Below are positions 1 to 11,530 of a stretch of DNA of 64,000 nucleotides, piece by piece. A model generated the notes under the pieces. It was not told where the DNA came from. It made no database searches and saw only the letters and a program-made list of their open reading frames with translations. Both the position numbers and the translations under genes were made by a program. This DNA comes from Micromonospora sp. PLK6-60. GTDB lineage: Bacteria > Actinomycetota > Actinomycetes > Mycobacteriales > Micromonosporaceae. Within the stretch, counting starts at the first letter, position 1, and every line of letters starts with the position of its first letter. The stretch lies in the NCBI RefSeq assembly GCF_019890675.1, contig NZ_JAIOAA010000002.1, positions 248,001 to 312,000 on the forward strand, given 5' to 3'.

Positions 1-349
1 GGTCGTGCAGCCCGCGGGTGGCCACGTACCGGTCGGCGGTGAGCGGCCAGAGCGGGCCGATCGTGCGGGCCTGCCGCAGGTAGTCCTCCGCGCCGGTGAC
101 GGTCAGGTCGACAAGCACCCCGTCCACCCGCCGGGTCGCCGGCTGCGGACCGGTGCCCGGCCGGTACGTCACCAGCAGCAGCCCCACCTCGCTGTCGCCG
201 CCCCCGTCGTCGTCGCCGTGGGCGAGCGGGCCGTGCACCGCGACGGCGAGCAGGTCGGCCGGGAACCGGCGCAGCGCCGCGCCGGCCACCCGCTCCGCCA
301 CGGTCCACCGCGGATCGTCCAGGTCGGGCCCGGTGCTGATCCCGTCCAT
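1..349 (-). CDS. nucleotidyltransferase-like protein (3' part outside window)
   Basis: The gene runs off the left edge, so only the first 116 or so codons are visible. The start is taken as the ATG at 349, six bases after GGGAGG; an in-frame ATG at 355 sits directly on that ribosome binding site and is less likely. Residues 36-52 read HGPLAHGDDDGGGDSEV, which resembles the G-S-x(n)-D-x-D pattern of the nucleotidyltransferase fold, followed by a strand RVDGVLVDLTVT that could carry the third acidic residue. Substrate is unknown; resistance-type adenylyltransferases and uncharacterised actinobacterial relatives both fit. Assignment is from motif shape only. Confidence 0.6.
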   Translation of the reverse strand, partial: MDGISTGPDLDDPRWTVAERVAGAALRRFPADLLAVAVHGPLAHGDDDGGGDSEVGLLLVTYRPGTGPQPATRRVDGVLVDLTVTGAEDYLRQARTIGPLWPLTADRYVATRGLHD

Positions 350-456
350 CCGCATCCTCCCGATGCCCGGCGTGGCCGGCGTCACCACCCTAGCCGTGCG
401 ACGTCGTCGGGCCCCGGGATCGACGCGCCGCCGTCCGGCCCGGCCGGTCCGTCCCG

Positions 457-939
457 TCAGACCCGCGGACCGGAGGGCTCGCCGGTCGGGACCAGGCGGA
501 AGATGCGGATCTCGCGACCGCCGGCCCGCTGCACGTACGTCCGGTAGGCCGGCCACTCGGTGACCAGCAGCTGCCAGAGCCGCTCCCGTTCCGCCCCGTC
601 GGCCAGTTCGGCGCGGACCGGCACCCGGCGGCCCTTGACCGCCACCTCGGCGGCCGGCTGGGTGAGCAGGTTCAACGCCCAGCCGGGCTGGTGCTGCTGC
701 CCCCAGTTCGACCCGATGACCACGTACGCGTCGCCGTCGGGCACGTACAGCAGCGGGTTGCTGCGGGGCATGCCGGAGCGGCGGCCGGTGGTGGTGATGA
801 CCAGGGACGGGATCAGCCCGAGCGCGACCACCCGGCCCCGGGTGAGCCGGCCGACCAGCCGGTCGGCGGGCACGATCAGACGGGCGACGGCGCCGAACCA
901 GCGGTGGTGGCCGACGCGGCGGGTCAGGGCTGCCAGCAC
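457..939 (-). CDS. nitroreductase / F420H2-dependent quinone reductase (DDN family)
   Basis: A 160-residue protein of the deazaflavin-dependent nitroreductase family, small split-barrel enzymes that use F420H2 (some members FMN) to reduce quinones or nitro compounds. The family pattern is clear: a basic N-terminal helix, the strand LVITTTGRRSGMPRSNPLLYV, the cofactor-region YVVIGSNWGQ, and a C-terminal LVTEWPAYRTYV helix. The GTG at 939 is preferred over an upstream start at 975 because CAGACT lies exactly six bases before it and no ribosome binding site is present, which fits a leaderless transcript. It stands alone, convergent with nothing nearby. The exact physiological substrate cannot be inferred. 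Confidence 0.82.
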   Translation of the reverse strand: MLAALTRRVGHHRWFGAVARLIVPADRLVGRLTRGRVVALGLIPSLVITTTGRRSGMPRSNPLLYVPDGDAYVVIGSNWGQQHQPGWALNLLTQPAAEVAVKGRRVPVRAELADGAERERLWQLLVTEWPAYRTYVQRAGGREIRIFRLVPTGEPSGPRV

Positions 940-997
940 CCGTCCAGTCTGCCGGCTCCGGGCCGGCCGCGACACCCTCGCCGGCCGGGTTGATCGA

Positions 998-1064
998 TCG
1001 GTCGGGCCGGCGCTCGGTCGGGTCGGCGCTCAGTCCAGCCCGGCGCTCAGTCGAGCCGGCGCTC
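998..1064. repeat. 16-17 bp tandem repeat, four copies
   Basis: Four imperfect copies of a unit like TCGGTCGGGCCGGCGC lie in the gap after the ABC permease. The last copy runs into the final codons of the permease gene (stop at 1047), so the repeat shapes its C-terminus. Confidence 0.6.
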
Positions 1065-3782
1065 GACGGCCAGCCGGGAGCGGGTGAACAGGCCGGCGCC
1101 GAGCATCGCCACCAGCGGCACCACCACCAGCACGACGAGGATCGAACCGGGCACCACCAGCCGGTACGGCTCCTGCGCCGGCCAGCTCTCGGCGTACCGG
1201 CGGTTCGCCGCGGTGAGGATGATCACCGCCGAGCCGAGGCCGGCCAGGATGCCGAGCACCGAGCCGGTCCCGGCGATCACCCCGGCCTGGCAGAGCGACA
1301 GCAGTCGCCGTACCCGAGGACTGGCGCCCACCGCGGCCAGGGTGGACAGGTCGGCCCGGCCCTCCGCGGCGGCGAGTCCGGTGGCGATGGCCGCCGCGCC
1401 GCAGGTGACCACCCCGGCGGCCAGCGCCAGCAGGAGCAACTGCGGGGACCGGTCCGTCTTCGACGCGCCGCGCTCCACCGTGACGTCCACCGGCAGGTAC
1501 GCCCGCAGCGCGGCGGTGAACCGGGCCTGCTGGCCCTGGTCCGGCACCACGTCGGTGCCGACCACCCAGCCGACCTGGCGCCCGGTCAGCCCGAGCCGCT
1601 CGGCAGCCGCGCGCGACAGCACCAGCCGGTCGGGGGACATGGCGCCGGTGAGGGCGTAGCCCGGCACGGTGCTGATCCGGGTGTCCAGCGGCTCCGGATC
1701 GTCCTCGGTCCGGGTGGCGACCAGGGTGACCCGCCCATCCGCGACCCGTCTCGGGTCACCGACCACCACCCCGCCGGCGCGCAGCACCGCGGTCGCCGCG
1801 GCGGTCGCCGCCGGGTCGGCGTCGGCCAGCGCGAGCAGCGCGCGGCCGTCGTCGACCACCGCGACCGGGTACATCGAGTAGAAGCCCTCGGTGGTGTCAC
1901 CGCAGCGCGGGTCGGCGCGGGCCGCCCGCTGCTCGGCGCGGCTCAGCGGCTCCCCGAGAAGGTACGGGCAGGCCCGCTCCGCCGGCAGCCGGGCCGTCAC
2001 GTCGCAGTAGCCGGGGCCGGTGGCGCAGACCGGGTACGCCAGCGGGGCGGCCGATCCGCCCGGCAGATGGGTCCGGGCCAGCTCGTCGACCACGGGCAGC
2101 GGGGGCAGTTGCTGGCCGGGATCGTCGCCGTGGCTCGAGGTGACCAGCACGTGGCCCGGCGGCAGGGTCGATTGGTACTGGGCCACCTCCCGGTCCCCCT
2201 GGCTGGCCAGGTAGACGCCGAGGGCGACGCTGCCGGCGACGGCCGCCATCACCGCGGAGATGGCCGGCGCGGCGGAGGCACGGTTGCGGCTGGCGTCGCG
2301 CAGCGCGATGCGGGGCGCCAGCGGGAGCAGCCGGCCGAACCGGGCCAGCCCGCCGAGCAGGGCGGGGGTGGCGAAGACCAGCCCCAGCTCACCGAGGACC
2401 AGCCCGAGCAGGATGCCGGTGGATTGGCTGCGGGCCGCGCCGAACGCGGCCACCGCGCAGCCGGCGGCGGTGAGCGCCACCCCGAGGACCAGCCAGCGGC
2501 GGCGGTGCGGCGGTGCGCTGCGCCGTCCGGCCAGCCCGGCCACCACGTCCTGCCGGGCGGCCGTCCAGGCCGGGGCGAGCGCGGCGAGCACCCCGGCGGT
2601 GACCGCCACCAGCGCGATCGCGGCCAGCGCCGCCGGGAAGACCCGGTAGCCGCCGGAGCGCGCCATCAGCAGGTACTCCTCGACCAGCGGCCGGCCGGCG
2701 AAGGCCGCCGCCACGCCCAGCGCCACCCCGACGGCCGCCCCGACGCAGCCCAGCACCACCCCGTCGGCGAGGACCACCCGGCGCAACTGGGCGGCGTCCC
2801 CGCCGGCGACCGCCACCAGGGCCAGCTCCCGCCGCCGCCGCCGTACGCCGACCGCGAAGGCGGGGCCGACCAGCAGCACCACCTCCAGCAGGCCCAGCCC
2901 GCCGATCAGCAGCCCGTTGCCCAGCTCGTCGGCGGCCAGTCCGGAGGCCTGGTCGAGCGGGACCGCGCCGGGCACCGCGCCGCGGGCGGTGATGGTGACC
3001 CCGTTGTCGTTGAGCCGGCGGACCAGGGCGTCGTCCGGCGGGCCGGGCAGGTCGACCATCCAGCCGAACTCCCCGTCCCGGTCGGGACGGCCCACCGTCG
3101 CCGGGTACAGGGCGACCACCTCGCCCAGGTCGTCCGGGAACTCCGCGATGCCGACCACCGTGTAGCTGCGCGAACCGTCGGCCACCGTGACCCACCCGCC
3201 GAGGTGGGTGCCGAGGCGGGACCGGGCGCGTTCGCTGACCGCGATCTCGGTCGGCCCGGCCGGGGCGCGTCCGGTCAGCAGCCGCGCGCTGCCCCGGGCC
3301 AGCGGGTCGGCCAGGTCCATGGCGCGGGCGTCGAGGGACACGTCCCGGCCGCCGCGACGGACCTCGAACGGCATCCAGCGGGCCACCGGCACCACCCGGC
3401 TGCCCGGCGGCAGCAACGCCGCCACCTCCTCCACCCGGGTCGGGCGCCGCACCGGCTGGTCGTCGGCCCGGCGGCCCACCGGCTGGTCGTCGGCCTGGCG
3501 GTAGCCCCCGCCCCAGGCGTCCTGCCGGATCCGGCCGTCCGCCACGGCCCGCAGCGCGGCGTCGGCCACCCCGAGCTGGCGGTCCAACTGCTCGTCGCGG
3601 GTCAGCTCGGCCATGTCGTAGCTGACCGCGACGAAGGTCAGCGCCAGCACCGGCAGCGCGATCATCGCCAGCACCAGCGCGGTCCGCCCGCGCGCCCGGC
3701 GGGCCTCCCGGCGGGCGATGCGCAGCGCGGCGCGCCACGATCCGACCAGCGCGGCGAGCCGTCCGGCGCCGCGCCGGCTCAC
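1047..3782 (-). CDS. ABC transporter permease, FtsX/MacB type
   Basis: A 911-residue integral membrane protein. A membrane segment at about 35-57 (LVLAMIALPVLALTFVAV) is followed by a long extracytoplasmic domain, then two FtsX-like blocks of three helices each, one around 290-400 and one near the C-terminus that ends in LVVLVVVPLVAMLGAGLF. This large two-block layout is typical of actinobacterial exporters or mechanotransducing ABC systems. It overlaps the ATPase gene by four bases (ATGA), so the two are translationally coupled. Together with the ATPase and the PadR regulator it forms a three-gene operon read leftwards. The cargo is unknown; antimicrobial peptide or lipid export is usual for the family. 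Confidence 0.87.
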   Translation of the reverse strand: MSRRGAGRLAALVGSWRAALRIARREARRARGRTALVLAMIALPVLALTFVAVSYDMAELTRDEQLDRQLGVADAALRAVADGRIRQDAWGGGYRQADDQPVGRRADDQPVRRPTRVEEVAALLPPGSRVVPVARWMPFEVRRGGRDVSLDARAMDLADPLARGSARLLTGRAPAGPTEIAVSERARSRLGTHLGGWVTVADGSRSYTVVGIAEFPDDLGEVVALYPATVGRPDRDGEFGWMVDLPGPPDDALVRRLNDNGVTITARGAVPGAVPLDQASGLAADELGNGLLIGGLGLLEVVLLVGPAFAVGVRRRRRELALVAVAGGDAAQLRRVVLADGVVLGCVGAAVGVALGVAAAFAGRPLVEEYLLMARSGGYRVFPAALAAIALVAVTAGVLAALAPAWTAARQDVVAGLAGRRSAPPHRRRWLVLGVALTAAGCAVAAFGAARSQSTGILLGLVLGELGLVFATPALLGGLARFGRLLPLAPRIALRDASRNRASAAPAISAVMAAVAGSVALGVYLASQGDREVAQYQSTLPPGHVLVTSSHGDDPGQQLPPLPVVDELARTHLPGGSAAPLAYPVCATGPGYCDVTARLPAERACPYLLGEPLSRAEQRAARADPRCGDTTEGFYSMYPVAVVDDGRALLALADADPAATAAATAVLRAGGVVVGDPRRVADGRVTLVATRTEDDPEPLDTRISTVPGYALTGAMSPDRLVLSRAAAERLGLTGRQVGWVVGTDVVPDQGQQARFTAALRAYLPVDVTVERGASKTDRSPQLLLLALAAGVVTCGAAAIATGLAAAEGRADLSTLAAVGASPRVRRLLSLCQAGVIAGTGSVLGILAGLGSAVIILTAANRRYAESWPAQEPYRLVVPGSILVVLVVVPLVAMLGAGLFTRSRLAVERRLD

Positions 3783-4513
3783 CGCGGGCTGCCGGTCAGC
3801 AACTGCTCGACGCCGGGCAGCGGCGCGGTGGAGTCGACCAGCACGCCGTCCCGGAGGAAGACCACCCGGTCGGCCCAGCCGGCGTGCCGCGCCTCGTGGG
3901 TGACCAGCACCCCGGCGGCGCCCGCGTCGACCCGGGTACGCAGCAGGTGCAGCACCGCCTCACCGGTCTGCGAGTCCAGGGCGCCGGTGGGCTCGTCGGC
4001 GAGCACCAGCCGACGCTCACCGACCAGCGCGCGGGCGATGGCGACGCGCTGCTGCTGGCCGCCGGAGAGCTGGTCCGGGAACCGGTCGCCCAGCCCGCCC
4101 ATCGCCACCTCGTCGAGCGCCGCGAGGGCCTGCCGCCGCGCCGCCCGTACGCCCACCCCGTCCAGTTCGAGGGGGAGCGCCACGTTCTCGGCGGCGGTGA
4201 GGCTGCCCAGCAGGTTCAGGTCCTGGAAGATGTAGCCGATCCGCCGCCGCCGGACCTGGGCCAGCCGCCGCCGGTCCAGCTCGCCCAGCGACTGGCCCTC
4301 GACCCGGATCTCCCCGGCGGTCGGGCTGTCCAGCCCGCCGGCCAGCGCCAGCAGGGTGGACTTGCCGGAGCCGGAGGGCCCCATCACGGCGACCAGTTCC
4401 CCGGGGCGCACGGTCAGGCTCACCCCGCGCAGCGCGTGCACGGTGGCCGCGCCGGCGCCGTGGGTGCGGTGCACGTCGCGGACGTCGAGCACCGGGTCGG
4501 TCGTCGGGTTCAC
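3779..4513 (-). CDS. ABC transporter ATP-binding protein
   Basis: A 244-residue ATPase of the MacB/LolD class that powers the adjacent FtsX-type permease. Walker A is GPSGSGKST at about 45-53, the Q-loop is FQDLNLL, the signature is LSGGQQQRVAIARAL, and Walker B is LVLADEPTGALD, all intact. The start is the GTG at 4513, which follows AGGAGG by seven bases and overlaps the TGA of the upstream PadR gene (GTGA). A longer open frame through the PadR gene exists but has no support. Expression is expected to follow the PadR regulator. Confidence 0.92.
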   Translation of the reverse strand: MNPTTDPVLDVRDVHRTHGAGAATVHALRGVSLTVRPGELVAVMGPSGSGKSTLLALAGGLDSPTAGEIRVEGQSLGELDRRRLAQVRRRRIGYIFQDLNLLGSLTAAENVALPLELDGVGVRAARRQALAALDEVAMGGLGDRFPDQLSGGQQQRVAIARALVGERRLVLADEPTGALDSQTGEAVLHLLRTRVDAGAAGVLVTHEARHAGWADRVVFLRDGVLVDSTAPLPGVEQLLTGSPR

Positions 4514-5094
4514 CGCCGGACCTCCTGGTCGGACCGGTCCACCGCCTCGGCGGCGGTCGGTGCCGGGCGGCCGGGCGGCGGACTGTACCGCACCAGGCTC
4601 GTCTCGCAGTGGTCCAGCCAGCGGATCTCGGCCTCCGCCTGGAACACCATCGAGTCCAGCACCAGCCGCCAGGGCAGATCCTCGGGCCGGTCGCTGGCGA
4701 ACTTCAACCGGGTCAACTCCTGCAACGTGCGCATGGTGGCGGTGCGTTGGCCCTGCACCACCGAGCGGACGTCGACGCCGGGCGTGGTCAGGGCCAGGGC
4801 CAGCTTGATCGCCAGCTCGTCGCGGGGCCGGTCGGTGCGGCTGATCGGGGTGGCGAACCACAGCGCCAGGTCGGCCCGGCCGGCGTCGGTGATCTCGTAC
4901 GGCCGCTGGCCGCCCTCGCCCTCGGGCAGCGGGCGGACCAGGCCGTCGCGTTCCAGCCGGGACAGGGTGGTGTAGACCTGCCCGATGTTCAGCGGCCAGG
5001 TCGACCCGGTCGACTCCTCGAAGGCGGCCCGGAGCTGATAGCCGTACATCTGGCCGCGTTCGAGCAGGGCGAGCAGCCCGTGACGGATGGACAC
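4510..5094 (-). CDS. PadR family transcriptional regulator
   Basis: A 194-residue winged-helix repressor. The N-terminal domain shows the PadR pattern HGLLALLERGQMYGYQL, then GQVYTTLSRLERDGLV as recognition helix and wing; the C-terminal half is the Vir_act_alpha_C-like dimerisation helix region with WLDHCE near the end. It is first in an operon with an ABC exporter, the standard arrangement for PadR proteins that sense the exported compound and repress their own operon. The GTG at 5094 is chosen because homologues begin with SIRHGLLALLE and because CATACT lies seven bases upstream (leaderless). An in-frame start at 5130 would run through the operator. Confidence 0.88.
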   Translation of the reverse strand: MSIRHGLLALLERGQMYGYQLRAAFEESTGSTWPLNIGQVYTTLSRLERDGLVRPLPEGEGGQRPYEITDAGRADLALWFATPISRTDRPRDELAIKLALALTTPGVDVRSVVQGQRTATMRTLQELTRLKFASDRPEDLPWRLVLDSMVFQAEAEIRWLDHCETSLVRYSPPPGRPAPTAAEAVDRSDQEVRR

Positions 5095-5102
5095 GCAACG
5101 GA

Positions 5103-5121
5103 GTATGCATACCTGGTATAC
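5103..5121 (-). promoter_or_regulatory. promoter and probable PadR operator
   Basis: Two overlapping palindromes, GTATGCATAC at 5103-5112 and ATACC-T-GGTAT at 5109-5119, sit only eight bases before the padR start in an otherwise GC-rich stretch. The minus-strand hexamer CATACT inside it fits a -10 box, so a bound repressor would cover the promoter. Autoregulation is inferred from the PadR family. Confidence 0.6.
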
Positions 5122-5174
5122 GGTCCGCAACCGGGATGCCGACAGCCGACGCTTCCGCCGGGCCGCCGCCCGCG

Positions 5175-5618
5175 TCAGGCGGGGCGGCCCGGGAAGGGGA
5201 CGGTGAGCGGGGTCACCCCGGCGGCCCGCCGCCAGCGGGTGGCCCGCAGCGCGCTGTCGGTGAGCGCGGCCAGCGCCCGGCTGCGGTCCGCCCCGTCGGT
5301 GTGCGCCAGGGCGGCCCGCCAGAACCCGGCGGTGCGTTCCTCGATCCCGACCGCCAGGCGCAGCGCGCTCGGCCCGTCGGAGACCGGGAAGGGCAGCGCG
5401 TAGCCGGCCCGGTCCGCCGGGACCTCGCCGTCGGCGCTGAGCTGGAGGACCAGCGCGTCCCGCCGGTTGCGGTGCGCGGCCTCGGCGGCGCGGGCGGCGG
5501 ACCGGTCCGCCCCGGTCAGGTGCACCCCGATCCGGCCGTACGCGTAGATTGCGGCGTACTCCGCGCTCAGCGCGGCGCGCAGCGCCTCGGTGGCCCCGGC
5601 GGGCGCGCGGCGGGTCAT
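5175..5618 (-). CDS. DUF4439 ferritin-like protein
   Basis: A 147-residue protein matching the DUF4439 ferritin-like pattern: an N-terminal helix EALRAALSAEYAAIYAYGRIGVHL, a second helix rich in Arg and Ala, then ALPFPVSDGPSALRLAVGIEERTAGFWRAAL, with Glu and His placed as in four-helix bundles. No signal peptide is visible. The start overlaps the stop of the upstream lipoprotein gene (ATGA at 5615-5618), so the pair is co-translated. Function is not established for the family; metal or oxidant handling at the membrane with the lipoprotein partner is a guess. An upstream in-frame start at 5699 would overlap the partner by 85 bases and is rejected. Confidence 0.78.
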   Translation of the reverse strand: MTRRAPAGATEALRAALSAEYAAIYAYGRIGVHLTGADRSAARAAEAAHRNRRDALVLQLSADGEVPADRAGYALPFPVSDGPSALRLAVGIEERTAGFWRAALAHTDGADRSRALAALTDSALRATRWRRAAGVTPLTVPFPGRPA

Positions 5619-6118
5619 GCCAGCACCTCGGCGTGGGTGGCCCGGGCGGCGGTGATCGAGCCGAGCAGCGCCGCCCGCTCGGCGGGGGCGGCGGCGCACG
5701 CCTGCGCGGCGGCCTGCCGGCCCTGCTGCTCCGCCCGGCGCAGCGCGGCGAGCGAGTCGGCGCCGGCCGGGGCGCTCGCGCTCGCGGCCGGCGATCCCGA
5801 CGGCGGCGTCCGGCCGATCACCCGGCGCAGCTCGGCGGCGTGCGCCTCGTGCGCCTCGGCGATCGGGGTGAGCCGGTCGGCGAGGCCGGGATCCGCGGCG
5901 ATGGCCGCGCGGTGCCGGGCGGCCAGGTCGAGGGCGCCGGCGACGAGGGGCTCGAGCGGATCGGGCGCGGGCGGCGGCTCGTCCTTGCGGTCGAAAAGAT
6001 CACAACCGGCGAGCGGCGCGGTCGCCCCGCCCAGCATCAGCAGGGTGCCGGCCCGCAGCACGTTGCGCCGGGAATGCCCGGTCGTCTCGTCGCGCTCTGT
6101 CGTTCTGCCCGTCGCCAC
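5615..6118 (-). CDS. Tat-type lipoprotein, helical, partner of DUF4439 protein
   Basis: About 167 residues. The N-terminus has a twin-arginine motif SRRNVL, a hydrophobic stretch and a lipobox LAGC, so it is likely exported folded through Tat and lipid-anchored. The mature part is Ala/Glu-rich and helical ([15 protein letters not shown], then [15 protein letters not shown]), compatible with a ferritin-like bundle similar to its neighbour. The start is uncertain: GTG 6118, ATG 6136 and others are in frame and none has a clear ribosome binding site. It is divergent from rimP. Confidence 0.65.
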   Translation of the reverse strand: MATGRTTERDETTGHSRRNVLRAGTLLMLGGATAPLAGCDLFDRKDEPPPAPDPLEPLVAGALDLAARHRAAIAADPGLADRLTPIAEAHEAHAAELRRVIGRTPPSGSPAASASAPAGADSLAALRRAEQQGRQAAAQACAAAPAERAALLGSITAARATHAEVLA

Positions 6119-6199
6119 CGGACAAGTCAACACCATCCGCGCCGGCAGGTGGGCCACCGGCGTCGGTGCGCCGCCGGGTACGCCACCCGGCAGGCGCGT

Positions 6200-6205
6200 T
6201 ACGCT
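6200..6205 (+). promoter_or_regulatory. candidate -10 box for the rimP-nusA operon
   Basis: TACGCT lies 89 bases before rimP in the divergent gap, and gives a leader of about 80 nucleotides. No clear -35 box was seen. Confidence 0.35.
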
Positions 6206-6294
6206 CTGCGCAGCCACCGGGCGCGTCTCGCCCCGGTGGCGTGCCGGCATGGCGGCCCGACCGGGCCGCCGTCGATCTCGGAGGGGTGCGCCAG

Positions 6295-6969
6295 ATGACG
6301 CAGCGTGGCCGTGCCACCAGGTCGACCGGACCGTCGGGTCGTCCCCGGCGGCCCGACGGCCCCCGGGGCGGGGACCGGGCCGGCGCGCCGCGCGGTGACC
6401 TGGGCGCCCGGCGGGCCCGGCTACGCGAGGTGATCGAGCCGGTGGTCGCCGAGGCCGGCTACGACCTCGAGGACCTCTCCGTCTCCCGGGCCGGCCGGCG
6501 GCACGTGGTCCGGGTGATCGTGGACGCCGACGGCGGGATCAACCTGGACGCCGTGGCGGACGTCTCCCGGGCCGTCTCCGCCGCGCTGGACGCGGCCGAG
6601 GAGGCCGGCGGCGACCTGGTCGCCGGGGAATACCAGTTGGAGGTCAGCTCGCCCGGGGTGGACCGGCCGCTCACGTTGCCCCGGCACTGGCGGCGCAACG
6701 TCGGCCGGCTGGTGAAGGTGACCGTGCGCGGCGCGGCGGGCCTGCCCGAGCAGCGCGCCGCCGGGGACCGGCAGCTCACCGGCCGGGTGGTCGAGGCCGA
6801 CGACGAGCGCGTGGTGCTGGAGACCGACGCCGGCCGCGCCGGACATCCGTACGCCGAGCTCGGCCCCGGCCGGGTGCAGGTGGAGTTCAACCGCCTCGAC
6901 GAGATCGACGAGGCCGACGACATTGACGACATCGACGACGAAGATGATGTGGAGGACGAGGAGAGGTGA
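6295..6969 (+). CDS. rimP: ribosome maturation factor RimP
   Basis: A 224-residue 30S assembly factor. After a basic, low-complexity N-terminal extension of about 40 residues, the RimP core begins at [22 protein letters not shown] and includes the diagnostic [15 protein letters not shown]. It ends in a very acidic tail ([19 protein letters not shown]). ATG 6295 follows GGAGGGG with proper spacing. The stop overlaps the GTG of nusA, the classic rimP-nusA coupling. The acidic tail is longer than in most RimP proteins and its role is unknown. Confidence 0.95.
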   Translation: MTQRGRATRSTGPSGRPRRPDGPRGGDRAGAPRGDLGARRARLREVIEPVVAEAGYDLEDLSVSRAGRRHVVRVIVDADGGINLDAVADVSRAVSAALDAAEEAGGDLVAGEYQLEVSSPGVDRPLTLPRHWRRNVGRLVKVTVRGAAGLPEQRAAGDRQLTGRVVEADDERVVLETDAGRAGHPYAELGPGRVQVEFNRLDEIDEADDIDDIDDEDDVEDEER

Positions 6970-8009
6970 ACATCGACCTCGCGGCGCTGCGCGCACTCGA
7001 GCGCGAGCGGGAGATCCCGTTCGACACGATCCTCGCGGCGATCGAGACCGCGCTGCTGACCGCCTACCGGCACACCGACGGCTCCGAGCCGCACGCCCGG
7101 GTGGAGATCGACCGTAAGACCGGCGCCGCCCTGGTGTACGCCCAGGAGTTGGACGACGAGGGCACCGTGGTGCGGGAGTGGGACGACACCCCGCACGACT
7201 TCGGCCGGATCGCCGCCATGACCGCCAAGCAGGTGATCCTCCAGCGGCTGCGGGAGGCCACCGACGAGGTGCACTTCGGCGAGTACGTCGGCCGCGACGG
7301 TGACCTGGTCACCGGCGTGGTGCAGGCGCACGAGGTACGCCGCGAGAAGGGCATCATCAGCGTCGACCTGGGCAAGCTGGAGGGCATCCTGCCGCAGTCC
7401 GAGCAGGTCCCCGGCGAGGACCCGCAGCACGGTGAGCGGATCCGGTGCGTGGTGGTGCACGTGGCCAAGGGCATGCGCGGGCCGCAGATCACGTTGTCCC
7501 GCTCGCACCCGGCGCTGGTGAAGAAGCTCTTCGCGCTGGAGGTGCCGGAGATCGCCGACGGCACCGTCGAGATCGCCGCCATCGCCCGCGAGGCCGGGCA
7601 CCGCACCAAGATCGCTGTACGCTCCACCGTCTCGGGCGTGAACGCCAAGGGTGCCTGCATCGGCCCGATGGGCCAGCGGGTGCGCGCGGTGATGAGCGAG
7701 CTGCACGGCGAGAAGATCGACATCATCGACTGGTCGGACGACCCGGCCACCTTCGTCGGCAACGCGCTGTCGCCGGCCAAGGCGCTGCGGGTCGAGGTGG
7801 TCGACCTGGCCAGCCGGACGGCCCGGGTGACCGTGCCGGACTTCCAGCTCTCGCTGGCCATCGGCCGGGAAGGGCAGAATGCCCGGCTTGCCGCCCGGTT
7901 GACCGGTTGGCGGATCGACATCCGGTCCGACGCGGAGCAGTCCGCGCCGGCCGGCCGGGGCGAAGCTGATCACGTCCGGGAGCCGGGCGGAGCGATCTCC
8001 GGCAGCTAG
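6966..8009 (+). CDS. nusA: transcription termination/antitermination protein NusA
   Basis: A 347-residue NusA with the short actinobacterial architecture: N-terminal RNA-polymerase-binding domain ([28 protein letters not shown]), an S1 domain around 110-180, and two KH domains ([19 protein letters not shown] and [20 protein letters not shown]). The C-terminal AR repeats of E. coli NusA are absent, as usual in this phylum. It acts on paused RNA polymerase and in rRNA antitermination. It starts with GTG overlapping the rimP stop. Confidence 0.97.
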   Translation: MNIDLAALRALEREREIPFDTILAAIETALLTAYRHTDGSEPHARVEIDRKTGAALVYAQELDDEGTVVREWDDTPHDFGRIAAMTAKQVILQRLREATDEVHFGEYVGRDGDLVTGVVQAHEVRREKGIISVDLGKLEGILPQSEQVPGEDPQHGERIRCVVVHVAKGMRGPQITLSRSHPALVKKLFALEVPEIADGTVEIAAIAREAGHRTKIAVRSTVSGVNAKGACIGPMGQRVRAVMSELHGEKIDIIDWSDDPATFVGNALSPAKALRVEVVDLASRTARVTVPDFQLSLAIGREGQNARLAARLTGWRIDIRSDAEQSAPAGRGEADHVREPGGAISGS

Positions 8010-8012
8010 GGG

Positions 8013-8018
8013 TAGACT
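8013..8018 (+). promoter_or_regulatory. leaderless promoter -10 box of ylxR
   Basis: TAGACT is seven bases before the ylxR GTG at 8026 with no ribosome binding site between, which suggests an internal promoter within the nusA-infB cluster. Confidence 0.5.
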
Positions 8019-8025
8019 TTCTTCG

Positions 8026-8361
8026 GTGGTACGACGCGCGCTGCCGGAGCGCACCTGTGTGGGTTGCCGGCGACGAGCGCCGGCCGACGAACTGCTGCGG
8101 ATCGTCGCGCTCGGCGACGAGGCTGGTGGTTACAGCCTCCGACCTGATCCGGCCCGCAGGATGCCGGGTCGGGGAGCGAACATGCACCCTGATCCGGCCT
8201 GCTTCGCGCAGGCGGTGCGACGCCGCGCCTTCGGGCGTGCGTTGCGGGTCACCGCGGTCATCGATCACGGTGAGCTGGCGGAGCACGTTCACGCGTCAAG
8301 CCCGACGTCCGGTCAACCCGACCGGGCGAGGGTCGCTAGCAAGGTAGGACGACCGACATGA
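8026..8361 (+). CDS. ylxR: YlxR family RNA-binding protein (DUF448)
   Basis: A 111-residue protein with the YlxR signature PERTCVGCRRRAPADELLRIV near the start, followed by the basic RAFGRALRV patch. The family binds RNA and in some bacteria modulates RNase P and transcription; it is almost always between nusA and infB, as here. The GTG start at 8026 lacks a Shine-Dalgarno but has TAGACT seven bases upstream. The last 20 or so residues are not conserved. Confidence 0.9.
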   Translation: MVRRALPERTCVGCRRRAPADELLRIVALGDEAGGYSLRPDPARRMPGRGANMHPDPACFAQAVRRRAFGRALRVTAVIDHGELAEHVHASSPTSGQPDRARVASKVGRPT

Positions 8362-8454
8362 GCACACGATGAAGTCCCTGAAATGACCAGGCTTCAAGTG
8401 CACGAGTGAGGTCGCTGCGGGTGCTGCCCGCACGACCTCGGAGTGAGGAGTGCA

Positions 8455-11445
<2,991 letters not shown>

Positions 11446-11465
11446 GCGCGGTGAGCACGACCGGT

Positions 11466-11500
11466 CGACGGCCGGGGCCCCTGGTGGGTCCCGGCCGTCG
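11466..11500 (+). terminator. terminator after infB
   Basis: A 15-bp stem, CGACGGCCGGGGCCC at 11466-11480 pairing with 11486-11500 through one G-U, with a five-base loop. There is no U-tract, as is common in high-GC actinomycetes. Confidence 0.7.
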
Positions 11501-11530
11501 CCGTATCTGCGAGCTGCGACAATTTCCGGC

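Noticed and set aside
990-4235. A 1081-codon open frame on the plus strand across the ABC exporter genes
   Set aside because: Its product is Arg/Gly/Ala/Pro/His noise with no family features. It lies antisense to well-supported permease and ATPase genes, as expected from strong GC bias at third positions.
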